Positions 1 to 10,847 of a DNA stretch of 64,000 bases are shown here, piece by piece. Made by a program: the position numbers and the translations under genes. The notes beneath the pieces were generated by a model, which had not been told where the DNA came from, did not search any database, and worked only from the letters and a program-made list of their open reading frames with translations. The first letter of the stretch is position 1. Every line of letters starts with the position of its first letter. This DNA comes from Mucidula mucida. Its lineage: Eukaryota; Basidiomycota; Agaricomycetes; Agaricales; Physalacriaceae. Where the stretch lies: contig JADNYV010000055.1 in NCBI GenBank assembly GCA_015501055.1, positions 145,881 to 209,880 of the forward strand. Direction: 5' to 3'.

Positions 1-234
1 GTACTCGAGTACTCGAATACTCGAGACTCATGAAGTACTCTCGAGTAGAGTAGATATTCGAGTAGAGTCTCGAGTGAAGACTCGAGTCTTGAGTATTGGG
101 TTTGAGGTAAGAGTTACTCATACGATGAGTCCGAATATACTCGAGTATGGACTCGTGTCCATCTCTACTCTACTCGAATATCTACTCTACTCGAGAGTAC
201 TTCATGAGTCTCGAGTATTCGAGTACTCGAGTAC
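1..234. repeat. Perfect inverted repeat in CTCGAGTA-rich DNA
   Basis: Bases 1-67 are the exact reverse complement of 168-234, with a 100-bp spacer of the same simple-sequence character. The region is built from degenerate ACTCGAG/GAGTACT octamers. The left arm starts at the window edge, so the repeat may extend outside. Open frames crossing it are products of the repeat and are not annotated. Confidence 0.9.
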
Positions 235-977
235 GATCCGAGTATACTCGAGTATACTCACGTATCAGCAAGCAAATTCAAACATAACGATCCGCAACCT
301 GACACGGAGCTTGGGCAAGCAGTGCCTTACGACAATTTGGATGCCTCGTCTTTCGGTGACCGCCAGATGCAGATTCTCGGTGCACTTTTCAACGGCCGAG
401 TCGTCCCGGAGAGCATTGACTGGGGTCGGATGGGGCTGGCGGCAGCAACGTTTACGGGACGCGCGTCTGTCCTGGCTGCTTTGTACCGGGTGATGCGACG
501 CTGGTGTCGTGTTCCACCAATGCCGGCGGGAACTTCACAGGCCGCTCACAAGTTGATCTGTGGCTCTCTGATGTCAGAACGGGAAATGCGGACTGTTGAG
601 TACGGATTAGCTGAGTACTATGTGGACTGTTACGTTACAGTTTTCGGGCGCGCACCCCTTCTTCCTCACGGACTGTAGAGTATTCGTTTTTGTGGACGAT
701 TTTGTAGTTTTTTTGTATATTAGATGTATCATACTCTTCACCTGATGCGTCGTATGCGTCGCTTCGCAACAGTACTCGCATCAGGTTTGTTTGTAGCACA
801 ACATTTTGTATGGCCTTCATGGCCTTTGTCCTTTTTTTTGCTAATGGCATTTTACCTAATTATGTGTGATCTGGACTGAAATTGTATAATGAATATGCCC
901 TTGAAGTACATGCAGTAGTAACATTTCAACGGATACCAAGACATACAGCTACACATAGATCACACAACGTAAACGGC
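235..977. other. No supported gene; one short ORF at 322-678
   Basis: A 118-codon plus-strand frame (322-678) contains W, Y, C and R residues at protein-like frequency. I recognise no family and see no flanking splice structure. The rest (680-977) is T-rich and probably the 3' flank of the minus-strand gene ending at 978. Confidence 0.4.
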
Positions 978-2190
978 TTAAAACATCTCACATTGCCCGG
1001 CGTCGCGCAACTCCAAGAGTACGTTGCGCGCCTCATACCAGTTGGGTTTCTTGGCATAGATGGCGTGCTTGACACTGGTCACCTGAGGAGACACTAGGCC
1101 CCTGCGAATCAAGTCAGAGAAGATTTCAGAAAAAAGAATTGAGGCCTACCAATTGTTGGACAATCCAACACACTTGCCCTTGGAGACAGTGTACCAGTTT
1201 CCATTGTTGGCATTGGGTGGTGGTGTGTCCCAATTGACTGCATTGAGCGCATTATTAGTGTCCGCGTCCATGGCAGCTGTCAGCGGCTGGCATAGGTCCT
1301 GCGGGACTGAAGGCAGTAGCCGGCACTGCAAGTCGCGACTTTTCGAAAGCGAGCGAGCCAAAAACGTTCGCAAGCATGCTGACTGGGGAGGCCGCCTGAG
1401 AGACTGGGATAGAGGCCGCCTGAGAGACGGGGATAGAGGCCGCCTGAGGGACGGGATAGAGGCCGCCTGAGACACTGGCGCGTCGGAGACTGACGCGTCG
1501 GAGACTGGCGCCTCAGAGACTGACTTCTGGGAGACAGGCAAAAAGACGGGAGCCGAATCCTCCGACGCTGCTTCGAAAGCAGCGGTATCGCCGACGAAGA
1601 ACGAAACAGGGAGGGAGTGACCCGGCCCGACGATTGCCTCTGCGCAATTTGCACAAACTGTTCAATGAATGAGCTTCAAGAACAGATGAGAACGAGGTAA
1701 ACATACCTAGTGCAGTAGGGCCGTCATTCTTGGAATCAGTGGCCAGCACCTGTATATTTTCTATACAACATTGTTAGAAGAAACAAAAAACGCCAAAATG
1801 AAAACGTACTAGAAGCCGCATAGGCAATAAGGTCAGCCGCCTCATAAGCCTTGGGGTGACGAGAGACTTAGAAAGCAATCAGCTCGAGTCGCAAGATTTG
1901 CCGGTCTACTATACCAGGAGTGTCGGGCAACGCAACCGATGGAAGAGAGTCGATTGAGAGGGAGGAGACGGAAGAGGCACCATCGGAGTCTGAAACAAAG
2001 CGTCAGTGCAAAAAAAACCTAATTAAAGTATCCGAACCATCTAGAAGGAGATAGATCAGGACTAGAGAGATATCAGAAGCAAAAGTGACCTACGCGTTAT
2101 TGGTCCTGGCATCTCCATACCGTGCGCGCGCAGAAGAGCAACAACATCACTGAGGGAGTACTGCTGGTCGTTGTTGAGTGTGGAAGGCAT
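978..2190 (-). CDS. Six-exon protein with RNase H1 N-terminal (viroplasmin-like) domain
   Basis: Exons on the minus strand: 2190-2094, 1989-1915, 1866-1810, 1760-1707, 1657-1150 and 1101-978. Splices are GT-AG and join in frame to 304 aa starting MPSTLNNDQQ. A CANC (CxxC) motif follows the fourth intron. The C-terminus carries the signature WYTVSKGKCVGLSNNW, and the last exon adds VSPQVTSVKHAIY and NWYEARNVL. That spacing matches the small nucleic-acid-binding domain found at the N-terminus of RNase H1 and in caulimovirus viroplasmin. No catalytic RNase H domain follows, so binding of RNA/DNA hybrid or dsRNA is inferred, not shown. The middle is low complexity and crosses a minisatellite with a 23-bp unit among 24-bp units, so the frame there is the least certain part. 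Confidence 0.75.
1388..1530. repeat. Coding minisatellite (24-bp units, then 15-bp units)
   Basis: GAGGCCGCCTGAGAGAC-type units start at 1388, 1412, 1436 and 1459 (24, 24 and 23 bp apart). They are followed by GCGTCGGAGACTG-type 15-bp units to about 1530. They lie inside exon 5 of the minus-strand gene and encode Ser/Leu/Arg/Pro repeats. The 23-bp unit is a phase change within the array. Confidence 0.85.
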
Positions 2191-2453
2191 GTTAAGGAAG
2201 ACAAGGTAAAACACCGTGTTGATGTGTCTTTAATAAGGAATGTGATTGGAGCGGAGCTCAAATCCAGTGGATTGACTGTACAGATTCATGATCGCAAGTG
2301 ACTGATTCAAGACCGGCAGTTTCCGGAGGCAGTCAATGTCTCTTTTCTTCTTGGCGAAGGTCATATACGGTTATCAAGCTCGTACAACTGTGTATATATC
2401 ATGGTGAGAATATGTATGATTTTAGGGAACTGACACTGATCAAACCTTAGATT
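2191..2453. promoter_or_regulatory. Divergent intergenic region
   Basis: This 263-bp gap separates the minus-strand start at 2190 from the plus-strand start at 2454. It should hold both promoters. No clear TATA box or known operator is visible. Confidence 0.4.
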
Positions 2454-3962
2454 ATGGAAAGTCTCCCCGACAAGGTACCGCCGCCGCCAATCGGATTAGC
2501 TAGCGAGCCGGATGCAGTTCCAAATGGATCACCTCCCGCATCGGCGCCAAAAAAGTCTAAGGGAAAGACCATCAAGGTACTCCAATGCGGATAACGCGTA
2601 ACACAGAGATTGACGATCCTCATAGTCCCGTGTCCAACCCATTAAAAAAGCTCGGCCTCCTTTAGAAAAGCATTATAACCGCTGGACAACAACCGAGCAG
2701 TACGCGTTTTTGGATGAGTACCGCCCTAAATACCTGGAGTTCAAAGCAAAAAGCCAGTTAAACCTTTTCTGGCCTGAAGTTGAGATAAATTTCTTCAAGC
2801 GCTGGTCGGTGTCGACAGTCTATGAACAGCTCAAGATTGGCTTAGACAACACAGTTACCTAAGAGTCCAATACCGTCACCAACAGAATGCCGCAAACCAC
2901 CTAGTAGTTATTCCCACAAGAGCATTTTGGGTCTTGCGCTCACTCTCTGGCAGCGCCTTCACAACTGGTTTGAGAATAACAAGCCCTGAAACGGCCTTGC
3001 GCACCCGCCCAGAAGGACCCTTTAACTTCAACGCTTGTACTCGGATTCACCATGATGTGGAGATATTCCAACATCGTTACCGCGATCTAATTGATACTCA
3101 CCTGGAAATCCCTCAAGCAAGCAAACCGGACGCGGTACACCTTACTCTTTTTCGACGCACACCAAATTGGCTTGGACAAACACTTCTCCTGAAGTGCGCA
3201 AGGAGTGCTCGGAGGCAGTGGAACAGGAGAGAAGGGAGAAAGAGGAATTAATGGTGCTGGAGCAGGAAGAGGACAGCCAAAAGCGGACACCCGAGCAGTA
3301 CAGCAGGTATGTTGGTGTTTAGTCTTCTTAGTGAGCGCGTTTCACATGTGCTAGTGCTCTTGCTATGCTTCTCGCGCACATCAATGTTTTTACATCAAAA
3401 ATTGCCGAAAGAACTGGCCAGATTTTCTTGATTGCTTGTGTGGGTCCGGATGAGAGGGGTGCTATCACCTCGCAATTGTAAGCTCATCATTGCTTTTCTA
3501 CAATTTGATGCTGACATATAAAAAGGTGGCAGTTTGGACCCTCGTACGCGCAAGTCAACAACGTAGGCCATACCTTTGAAGACACATATTCCGGCTGTAA
3601 GTTGTATTTCTTGAACCAATTTGAAGAGTATGGAAGAGGTTGTTTCAGTGAGTTGGAAGTCTTTTCTGCTTGCAGTGGGCCTAACTTGGTATTCAGCATG
3701 CACTATGCGCAAAAGTCACATCCTTGAGGAGCGTTGGCGCAAGGTTGCGCCAGTGGCAAAAGCACCAGACATGATATTAATTGATGAGAGCACGATTCCC
3801 GCACCGGTACTCACTGGCCTCGTTGAAACCAAAGATGGACTCAATGTTCTTGGTCCCAATAGTACTGCTCCGGACAAAGAGCTCACTTCAGGCAAACCCA
3901 ACAATGACATCTGGGTACCAGATCCCTTTGTGATGAATGTGTCACAGTTACCCTCAGGTGTG

Positions 3963-4250
3963 TCATTGCCGAACATGGAATCATCCATGACTTTGGCGCC
4001 CTCATTCATGTTCCCTGTCTCTTTGCCACCCTCCATGGAATCATCCATGACTTTGGCGCCCTCGTCCACGTTTGCTATCTCTTCAACACCCTACATGGAG
4101 TCATCCATGACTTCCGATCCTCGTCTACTCAAGGCCCGTTGTTTCCAAACATGACTTTGGCGCCCTCGTCCACTTCAGACCCGTCGTTTCTGAACATGGA
4201 AGGATTGATAACTTTGGTGCCCTCATCCACTTCCCCTGTCTCTTCACCAA
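3963..4250. repeat. Degenerate tandem repeat inside the decayed gene
   Basis: Imperfect units of about 60 bp contain CATGGAATCATCCATGACTT and TTGGCGCCCTC. They encode repeated MESSMTLAPS-like peptides. Confidence 0.75.
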
Positions 4251-4799
4251 CATTCATGCTCGCTCCTTCTGATTCATCTAACTTTAGATTGGGCAAAATC
4301 TATGCCCCAGGTTGAGTGGGAGCAAATGAACAGCTTCATCAAAAAGCTCGATGCTACTTCAACTTCTGCTGTACAGCCAGTTCCCAACATGTCGTCCACC
4401 ACCGTGATGGCGCCAGCTGCTCCGGCACCAGTTGTTGCGCAGGAGGTTAGACCGTCAGTCTCTGGACTACTCTCAATTCCACTGGCGGCGCCTCACTCTG
4501 GGTCTACGCATTCCAGATTTAATTGGTTCAGCCGCCCAGAAGAGCCTTCCCTGTTTCCTCCTACGTCGACACCAATGATATCAAAGCCAATCTCCCCACC
4601 ACCATCTACCACTACGACAAAATTTATTCCATTAACAACGTCAGCGTGGAACCCTAATCCGCGCATCTTGAAACCTGCTATCATTAAAGACGCCCTTCCA
4701 CCATCAAGCCTGACGGATCTGATGTGGTTCTTAGAGGAAGTCTCATGGGAGAGACAACACCACCATCTGAACTACCCTCTTCTCGGGTAAGGAAGGGTA

Positions 4800-4925
4800 C
4801 AAAGAAAGCGCTTGCGGCAAAGAAAGCGCCCCCTGCCGCAAAGAAAGCGCCGGCAGCAAAGAAAGTGCCCGTGGCAAAGAAAGTGGCGCGGCAAAGAAAG
4901 CAGCTGCGGCAAAGAAAGGCCGCTT
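4800..4925. repeat. GCAAAGAAAGCG tandem repeat (Lys-Ala tract)
   Basis: Repeated GCAAAGAAAGYGCC units encode a basic AAKKAP/AAKKVP tract resembling a histone-H1-like tail. Small indels between units change the reading frame of the host gene near 4885. Confidence 0.75.
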
Positions 4926-5917
4926 CACAGCAAGCGCCAGTTGTTGCACCAACTTCCACGCCTGCACTGCCTTCCTCTGACTTGGTGCCACGCAGTTCCG
5001 ACTCCCCTCACCCTGTACCTCGTCCTATGCCTCGTCCTCGTGTTCTAGCAGACACTCAACAGTCAATTCAAGAATCACAAGATTTGTTGGGCCGACTTCT
5101 CAGCGGAAGCGAGGAGCTCCTATGCAAGAGCCGATCCCTCTAGTCAGCCGTTCAACTAACAAGGAGAATATACCGCCTTGGTACGGCGACCTGCATTAGG
5201 CATGCGGAGTCGCGCGATGGGCGATGATTGGGATGTCTAGTTCTAACTTTCGAGCATCTTGAAGGAGATATGAACAAGGATGGTGTTCACTAGTAAGTTG
5301 CCGTGGCCCTAGCTTGTATTCTTTGATCTGACCTTGCTATTAGCAGCGCTTACCTATTAGCTCTCTACAACCGAAAGAACTTATTGCGTGGCTGGCCAAC
5401 AGAAGCTTTGAGGAGCCGCCGCAACTGAACAACATTGATATGTATGGAAAGGCATGGCACGATTGGTGGAACGAGATCCAGCACCCCTTACATGTTGTAT
5501 GGCCAAATTGTCTCTACCTGTCACGAATACAAGCCCGAGCAGCTGATAACTTTACGGTGTGGTGGAGAACATGGGCTTGTTTCAGTCCTTTTAGGTTTAT
5601 TCTGGTGGGGCGCGCTTCTTGGAACGTCGAACAATTGTGATGCACAGTTGAAGTTGTGGTTGGAGGCCGTGCATGACTTTCACCAGTGTGTTGAAGTCAT
5701 GAATGACCTGGGTTCGGGTGTGGACGTGTCCGGAGCAAGGCTAGAAAGAAGGCATGTTTGTCTTAGGCATCTCTTTATGTGTTGTATCTTTTCTGTACTT
5801 CCGATGTTTTCTGTGTAGTCCTGTACTTGTTTTTTTCTTTCTTTTTTGATTCAGCATGCAAATAATATATAAAAATTTGAATCAACCTGGTGTGAATATC
5901 TTGTACTTTGTAGTCTT

Positions 5918-6025
5918 GACTTAGTAAAGTCAAGGGGGAGTACTCGGAACTTTGCGACTTAGCGAAGTGAACGGAGAATACTCGGACTTGTTGACTTAGC
6001 AAAGTCAAGGCGGAGTAGTTGAGGT
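5918..6025. repeat. Minisatellite, three units of about 37 bp
   Basis: Units begin GACTTAG at 5918, 5956 and 5993 and contain AAAGTCAAGG and GGAGTACTCGG elements. Non-coding. Confidence 0.8.
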
Positions 6026-6361
6026 ACATTCTTATGCCTACTGATCAGGGAATGTCCCGAATGTCCCCCCAGATCAAGATTCCATCGAGATCCCCAAGCA
6101 CGAGGTCGATGGACCATCCCAATCAGTAATGCTGGGGGCGCGCGCATTCCGTTTTGGGCAACGGTCGCTTTTAGAACCCAAAGCCCTGCCCAATGTGGAA
6201 GCGCGCAGGGAATTTTGGATTCTATGCGGAATCATACATTACCCCGCTTGGTCCATGCATGATTTCCTCTGCTCGAGGTGGACTGCTAATTACAAGGAGT
6301 CTTGTATGAACTCTAGGGTTCTAATTAGCAGGGGATCATGTATGGAATTACCCTTATAGCC
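6026..6361. other. Intergenic; small palindromic element at about 6235-6355
   Basis: CTGCTAATTA near 6283 faces TAATTAGCAG near 6322. The outer sequences CATGCATGATTTCCTCTGC and GCAGGGGATCATGTATG also pair imperfectly. This suggests a small MITE-like or hairpin element. No gene is supported. Confidence 0.45.
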
Positions 6362-7127
6362 TGACTGTTTGAATGTCTGAAATTGGAGTAACCGCCAATA
6401 CGTCTCGGGATTTGAATGAGGCTGTTAGCCTATGGCGTACAAGTTGCTCCCTCGTTGCCATGCTTTCAAGGAATGAGTAAGGATTCTGATGGGAAGGTGA
6501 CTGCACGTACATCGTCCCCTTCTCTAAACAGTTCTTGCAGAGTCTAATTCGTGATTGCCATTGTATATACTTGGTCGGTGTCTTCGAACAATGCTGAGAA
6601 GAGATCACGGACACACAAACACTTATCAATGGTTTGGATGCACGTACATGACAATGTTTATCGAATAGAAGATTCGCATATAACGGCTTGCTCAAGTCTT
6701 CAATCATAGGCGGAAGACCTTCCACCCCAAGCGCGCATGTCTCCAGATAAAGGCGCTCTCCTTGGTCATGAGATATGTGCGCAGCATTTTTTTACTCATG
6801 TGCAGGAGTCATAGGCTCCAAGTACGAGAAAATCTAGAGAGTTTAAGTAAGAAACATGAAGTGCAACGGGGAATAATCCAACCTCGAAAGAATGTCGAGA
6901 GGTGTGTCGGTGACTGCCTTAATTTTCCTTGTCGCCCGGGACATTGGTCGAGGATTCGACGGGACGCTAATCTTGGGCGCTTGCGGGGCTTTTTCTGAGG
7001 CACTTTTCTATTGTGTCCGCGGCATCCACGTCTGGGACGCTAACCGGGCGCGCTTCTTCAATGGCTTGGCTTTGGCTTCTGGATTCACGGCGGCAATTCG
7101 GTTGGAGCGACGAGGAGGAACAGACAA
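6362..7127 (-). pseudogene. F-box protein pseudogene (inverted copy of the 13.65-kb gene)
   Basis: The minus strand from 7127 (ATGTTGTCTGTTCCTCC) aligns with the plus strand from 13651 through 14446. Shared blocks include PPRRSNRIAAVN, QKKPRKR, the EPLDLLHMS-type F-box core, GLPP-IEDLS-P-YANLLFDKHCH and LCKNCLEKG. Relative to the other copy it lost about 18 bases near codon 24, then hits a stop, and the F-box core is frameshifted. Homology stops at about 6362 just after AAACAGT. It is a truncated relic with no 3' half. Confidence 0.8.
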
Positions 7128-7290
7128 CATTGTGGTGGTGGTAAAGCAACCTCATTGTACTCGGGTCTAATATCAGGAGGCCAAATTGGGTCACCTGATC
7201 GTACGCCTCCCTCAATTAGGCGAACAATGGGTGATGTGGATCGACAGGATCGCCACATCAATATCCGCGTGGCTCACGCGCCAAATTTAG
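7128..7290 (-). promoter_or_regulatory. Duplicated upstream region of the F-box relic (empty site)
   Basis: Read on the minus strand, this matches 12827-12910 joined directly to 13546-13650 of the other copy. It includes CACCCATTGTTCGCCTAATTGAG, ATCAGGTGACCCA and TTGCTTTACCACC before the ATG. It lacks the 635 bp present in the other copy, so it is the pre-insertion state. Confidence 0.8.
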
Positions 7291-7704
7291 ATCTCAGTAT
7301 TTCGCTGCATTGTAATGCGTGAAGACTAGTGAGAGCAGGAAGAAAGATCAAGCCGGCGGCGGCGGCTTGTCTTCCTAGTGTGGATGTCCAAATAGAGGTG
7401 ATTAGTCACCCAGCTTAGTCACCCCTACTACTGCTTTTTTCTTCTTCCTTGCTCACTCTTTACACTTGAAATACAGTTCTTCCGCAGCCGAGGCCTTTCG
7501 GCTCCACAGCAAACTCTCATTGTCTTACCGTCGCTTATTTTTGGGACCATGCTACCTCTCGAGGCATCGTTCCGAAAAATATCATCGTCGCAAAAACGCC
7601 ACATCTGAGGCTTGCTGTTTCCCCAGCGCACGCCAACCCTTCATCCTCTATCAACGACGCCCCATACTCTGCAATTCAAAGGCACTGGTTGGGTGTCATC
7701 CATC
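7291..7704. other. Intergenic, no supported gene
   Basis: Short open frames only. A GGCGGCGGCGG tract lies near 7354. Nothing recognisable. Confidence 0.5.
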
Positions 7705-8279
7705 ATGTCTTTCATTCTGACCTCCCAAGAAACTATCAATGACTTGTTCAGCAGGAGGCGGCTTGACGTCCGTTGCTGGCAGGACTTTCTCGAAAAGTCG
7801 GTTCCCGAGTATCAGTTCTATTGTGAAAGCAGGAAATTTACGAGACTCATTTCGACGTGGTTTCCAACGTCCCTGGTGTCATCATCCATATCAGTCCAAC
7901 TAACGACACATCTGGATGGACGGCGCTCCAAGTTCTCAATCTACCTGGGCACCTCTTTATCGGCGCCTCCTTCTTTCAAGAGGAAATGCTCCGAGAAGGG
8001 ATGGCATTATATAGCCCACACGACTTGAAGCATCTTGCCGGTAAATGACTCTTCCCCAAGTGACATGAACACTTTTTGACGTCTCTCCTTGGTGCCAGGT
8101 TCTAGAGGTGAACGGACGAGCCGACGAATCGGAAACAGGAGTACGTGGACGAATGGCATGCTTTACGGCAAAGAGTCCGGATCAGTATCTGGTTCATACA
8201 CGTCTCCTAAACACGCGTCGCATCCTTCGCGCGCGCCGGATGATAGTGCATCACGGCACGTCGACTTCATAAATAACAC
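7705..8279 (+). CDS. Possible small spliced gene, unrecognised
   Basis: From ATG 7705 the frame reads MSFILTSQETINDLFSRRR. A second, different frame from about 7833 reads HFDVVSNVPGVIIHISPTN and continues protein-like to LKHLAG at about 8041, where a GTAAATG donor and a CCAG acceptor (8097) are possible. I could not find a single set of GT-AG introns that joins all blocks without a stop. It may be a decayed gene. Function unknown; the boundaries are approximate. Confidence 0.25.
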
Positions 8280-8312
8280 AGGAAGTTGTATTCTCTTTCC
8301 AACAACAACGAC

Positions 8313-9449
8313 ATGACCACCCATCCATCTATTGCCATCGTTGGCGCGGGCCCTAGCGGTCTCATCTTTGCGCGTATCCTCCACCAGGGCGGAATAACAC
8401 CCACCCTCTTCGAACTCGATGCTTCCCCATCCGCGCGTGGCCAAGGCGGCACGCTGGACATCCACGAGGAGAGCGGGCAGCGCGCCATAGCTGCTGCGGG
8501 GCTGACCTCCGAGTTTCAGAAGATCGTCCGCCCAGAGGGCGACACGCTGCGGCTCGCGGACAAGACGGGCTTTCTACACATAGACGAAGCGAATCCTGGC
8601 CAGGAGCGCCCTGAGGTCGATCGCGCGCAGCTCAGACGCATGCTCGTTGATTCTCTTCCTGCGGCGTGCATTCGCTGGGGCTCCAAGGTCGCGTCTGTCG
8701 CCCCCGAATCCAGCGGGACCAAGTTTTCCATCACCTCTGCGGACGGATCCACGGCTGGCGGGTTCGACCTCGTCGTCGGCGCTGACGGGGCTTGGTCGCG
8801 CGTGCGTCCTCTTCTTACAGACGTGACGCCATTCTACTCCGGAATCAGCGGCATAGAATTTCACACGAGGCACCCGGATATGCTGGAGCTTGTTGGGCAA
8901 GGAAGCTACTTCTGTGCGAGCGATAATAAGGGTTTATTCGGCCAGCGCCAGGGCGACGGGAGCGTCCGTACGTATGCGATGCTGCGCGTGCCAGAGACGT
9001 GGCTCGAGGAGCAGGCGTTCAAGTTTCCCCAGGACAAGCATCGGTTTATGGAAGAGCACTTTGGGGACTGGAGCGAGGCGAATAAGAATCTGGTGTTGCT
9101 CTCTGGCGACGAGTGGAGTCCTCAGAGGAAGATGATAATGCTGCCGGTGGACCATACGTGGGTGACGCGCACTGGGGTCACGCTGTTGGGAGATGCGGCA
9201 CATGTGATGACTCCATTTGCAGGGGAGGGAGTGAATAATGCGCTGGTGGACGGGATGGAGCTTGCGCAGGCGGTGTTGAAGAGTCCGGGTGATTTGGGAA
9301 AGGCGGTGAAGGAGTATGAGAAGGGAATGTTTGAGCGAGTGGGCACGGTGGCGGAGCAGACGCTGCAGGGGCTGGAGATGATTTTCAATGATAGGGCACC
9401 GATTCCGTTCAAGGAGTTCATGGAGAGTCAAGGGCCGCCGCGTGAGTAG
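8313..9449 (+). CDS. FAD-dependent monooxygenase, TetX/PHBH-like, intronless
   Basis: A 378-aa protein starting MTTHPSIAIVGAGPSG. The earlier in-frame TTG at 8286 is unlikely in a eukaryote, and CAACGACATGACC precedes the ATG. Group A flavoprotein hydroxylase features are present in order: dinucleotide motif GAGPSG (residues 11-16), RGQGG near 40, the DG motif VVGADGAWSR near 160, and the GD motif LLGDAAHVMTPFAGEGVNNAL near 295. Length is normal for the family, which hydroxylates small aromatic or polyketide substrates using NAD(P)H and O2; the substrate here is unknown. It is a single exon among intron-rich neighbours and high in G+C. TetX-like genes are common in bacteria and fungi, so horizontal origin is possible but not shown. 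Confidence 0.9.
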   Translation: MTTHPSIAIVGAGPSGLIFARILHQGGITPTLFELDASPSARGQGGTLDIHEESGQRAIAAAGLTSEFQKIVRPEGDTLRLADKTGFLHIDEANPGQERPEVDRAQLRRMLVDSLPAACIRWGSKVASVAPESSGTKFSITSADGSTAGGFDLVVGADGAWSRVRPLLTDVTPFYSGISGIEFHTRHPDMLELVGQGSYFCASDNKGLFGQRQGDGSVRTYAMLRVPETWLEEQAFKFPQDKHRFMEEHFGDWSEANKNLVLLSGDEWSPQRKMIMLPVDHTWVTRTGVTLLGDAAHVMTPFAGEGVNNALVDGMELAQAVLKSPGDLGKAVKEYEKGMFERVGTVAEQTLQGLEMIFNDRAPIPFKEFMESQGPPRE

Positions 9450-9869
9450 ATGACTCCTTTGATCTGTCTTTCTTGGTAGGTATCAGTGCGTAGTAAGTAG
9501 AACTTTGGGGGTAACAATGGACGTCCTTTGATCTTATTTTGTTTTCGTGTTGCATTGTTCATAAGATTATGGCTCACATTCTTAGATCAACTTAAAGTAT
9601 AATGATGGTCTTAGAATGTCTGTGGCATCATTTCATTGAGTGTTAACATTAAACGCGTACACGCATATCCATTTCCATTCTTCGATATCGCTACATTCTG
9701 ATCCCGCAAAATGCTTTAAATCTGGAGATTTGAAAGAACCTCAGCTCTCCGTAGCTCTCCATCGTCTCTCCGAATTTCTATAGGAAACACGTCCACTTCT
9801 AGTACATCTTCATTCCTTTTTTTTATTGCTGATACAGGAATGGAAACACCAATTTATGGAGCTATATAA
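9450..9869. other. Intergenic, no supported gene
   Basis: A+T-richer DNA with the 3' flank of the monooxygenase and presumably the first exon and promoter of the next gene. A TATATAA sequence lies at 9864-9870. Confidence 0.45.
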
Positions 9870-10781
9870 TGGACATCTTTACTCTTGCGTCTCCGCCAGT
9901 ACGCATCTCAGCGTAGTGGTCTTTACCTGAAGAAAGCCTGGGGAATATATGTCGTGGATCGCTTCACAGGAATCGAGATCTGGGAAAATCCACACTTAAC
10001 ATTCTTCACGTTCCCTGCCCGCATCATGCAGGATGGCCATATCAGTACCGGCGATGGCATCTTTGGATTCGATAACATTGGGAAGATGCAGACCCGGCCG
10101 TATTATCTCGCCGAGGACACATCTCGAACGCAATCCGTGCTAACGCTTCGTCCACGGAGGGATTTTATACAGGCTGTCAAGGAACGATCAAAACGACTTA
10201 CCTCTGGGCAACGACCACCGACGTTCTCGAAGCAAGGGCAGGAGTACGAAGTGACTTTACAGCACGGAACGTATTCGCAGTGGCTTTGATTTCTGCAGGA
10301 GTTTTCCGTGCACTAATTACAATCGCGTACCGAGGTTTGATGTGAACAGGTGTGTTTCCTCTTTTCGGATGTCTTGCAACGGCCTTTTCCTGACGACTGC
10401 CAGATATCTCATGCGCCGCGCGCCGAACGGTCCTGTTACAGAGCGCGTCGAGCCTAATCCGCCGATACCCATTCATGTAACGTCGAATGCGACGGAAGGG
10501 AAGCATGAGTGGGATAACATACGTATTGGGGAGGCGCTTTACAATCGTTTCCAGGTTGAGAAGTACCGATGTGAGTTAATGCCGGTTCGTGAAACTAGCC
10601 TTCACTGATACATATCGCAGTGTACTGGTCTTACCGACAGAGAGTATTCCAGCTCTTTTTGTTCCCACTTGTGATGCCGGCAGAGGGAGATCGACTCCCT
10701 AACAACAGCCTCTTTTTTCCACGCTCGCCTGGGGCTTTTGTTGTTGGTCCCATCAGCCCTCGCACCCTTTCCTTTAAATAG
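9870..10781 (+). CDS. Unrecognised spliced gene, 5' end unresolved
   Basis: Model: exon to 10270, introns 10271-10349 and 10571-10620, last exon 10621-10781 (stop TAG). The three parts join in one open frame of about 260 codons. Conserved-looking blocks: VVDRFTGIEIWENPHLTFF, DGIFGFDNIGKMQTRPYYL, YLMRRAPNGPVTERVEPNPP, HEWDNIRIGEALYNRF, RLYWSYRQRVFQLFLFPL, LPNNSLFF. The ATG at 9869 is out of frame, so a first exon further upstream is likely. Within the first intron another frame encodes a hydrophobic segment (ALISAGVFRALITIAY), so an alternative model with a one-base shift near 10270 would give a membrane helix. I do not recognise the family. Confidence 0.55.
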
Positions 10782-10847
10782 CTGTGATTTTCACTCCCAA
10801 ACATCATTTTCTTCCCCCAACTTCGTAGGACACGGCGACTAATTCTC

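Larger units (their letters stand above)
2454..5816 (+). pseudogene. Decayed multi-exon gene of an agaricomycete-specific family
   Basis: A plausible start MESLPDKVPPPP (2454) is followed by an intron (2577-2625) and then the phrase RWTTTEQYAFLDEYRPKYLE with FWPEV and FFKRW. This is a layout I associate with large basidiomycete-specific families of unknown function. Later blocks are recognisable but lie in different frames or behind stops: LWQRLHNWFENNKP near 2950, a PFNFNACTRIHHD block near 3020, GPDERGAITSQ near 3450, a Pro/Ser/Thr-rich stretch, a Lys-Ala repeat near 4800, GKAWHDWWNEIQ near 5443 and VLLGLFWWGALLG near 5590. In-frame stops (about 2862, 2990) and frame changes show that no continuous product is likely. 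Function unknown. Confidence 0.6.

Noticed and set aside
74..493. 139-codon open frame across the terminal repeat
   Set aside because: Its sequence is the translation of the CTCGAGTA inverted repeat; there is no independent sign of coding.
8286..8312. Upstream extension of the FAD monooxygenase to a TTG
   Set aside because: A non-AUG start adds nine residues of low-complexity sequence before the GAGPSG domain; ATG 8313 gives the normal N-terminus.
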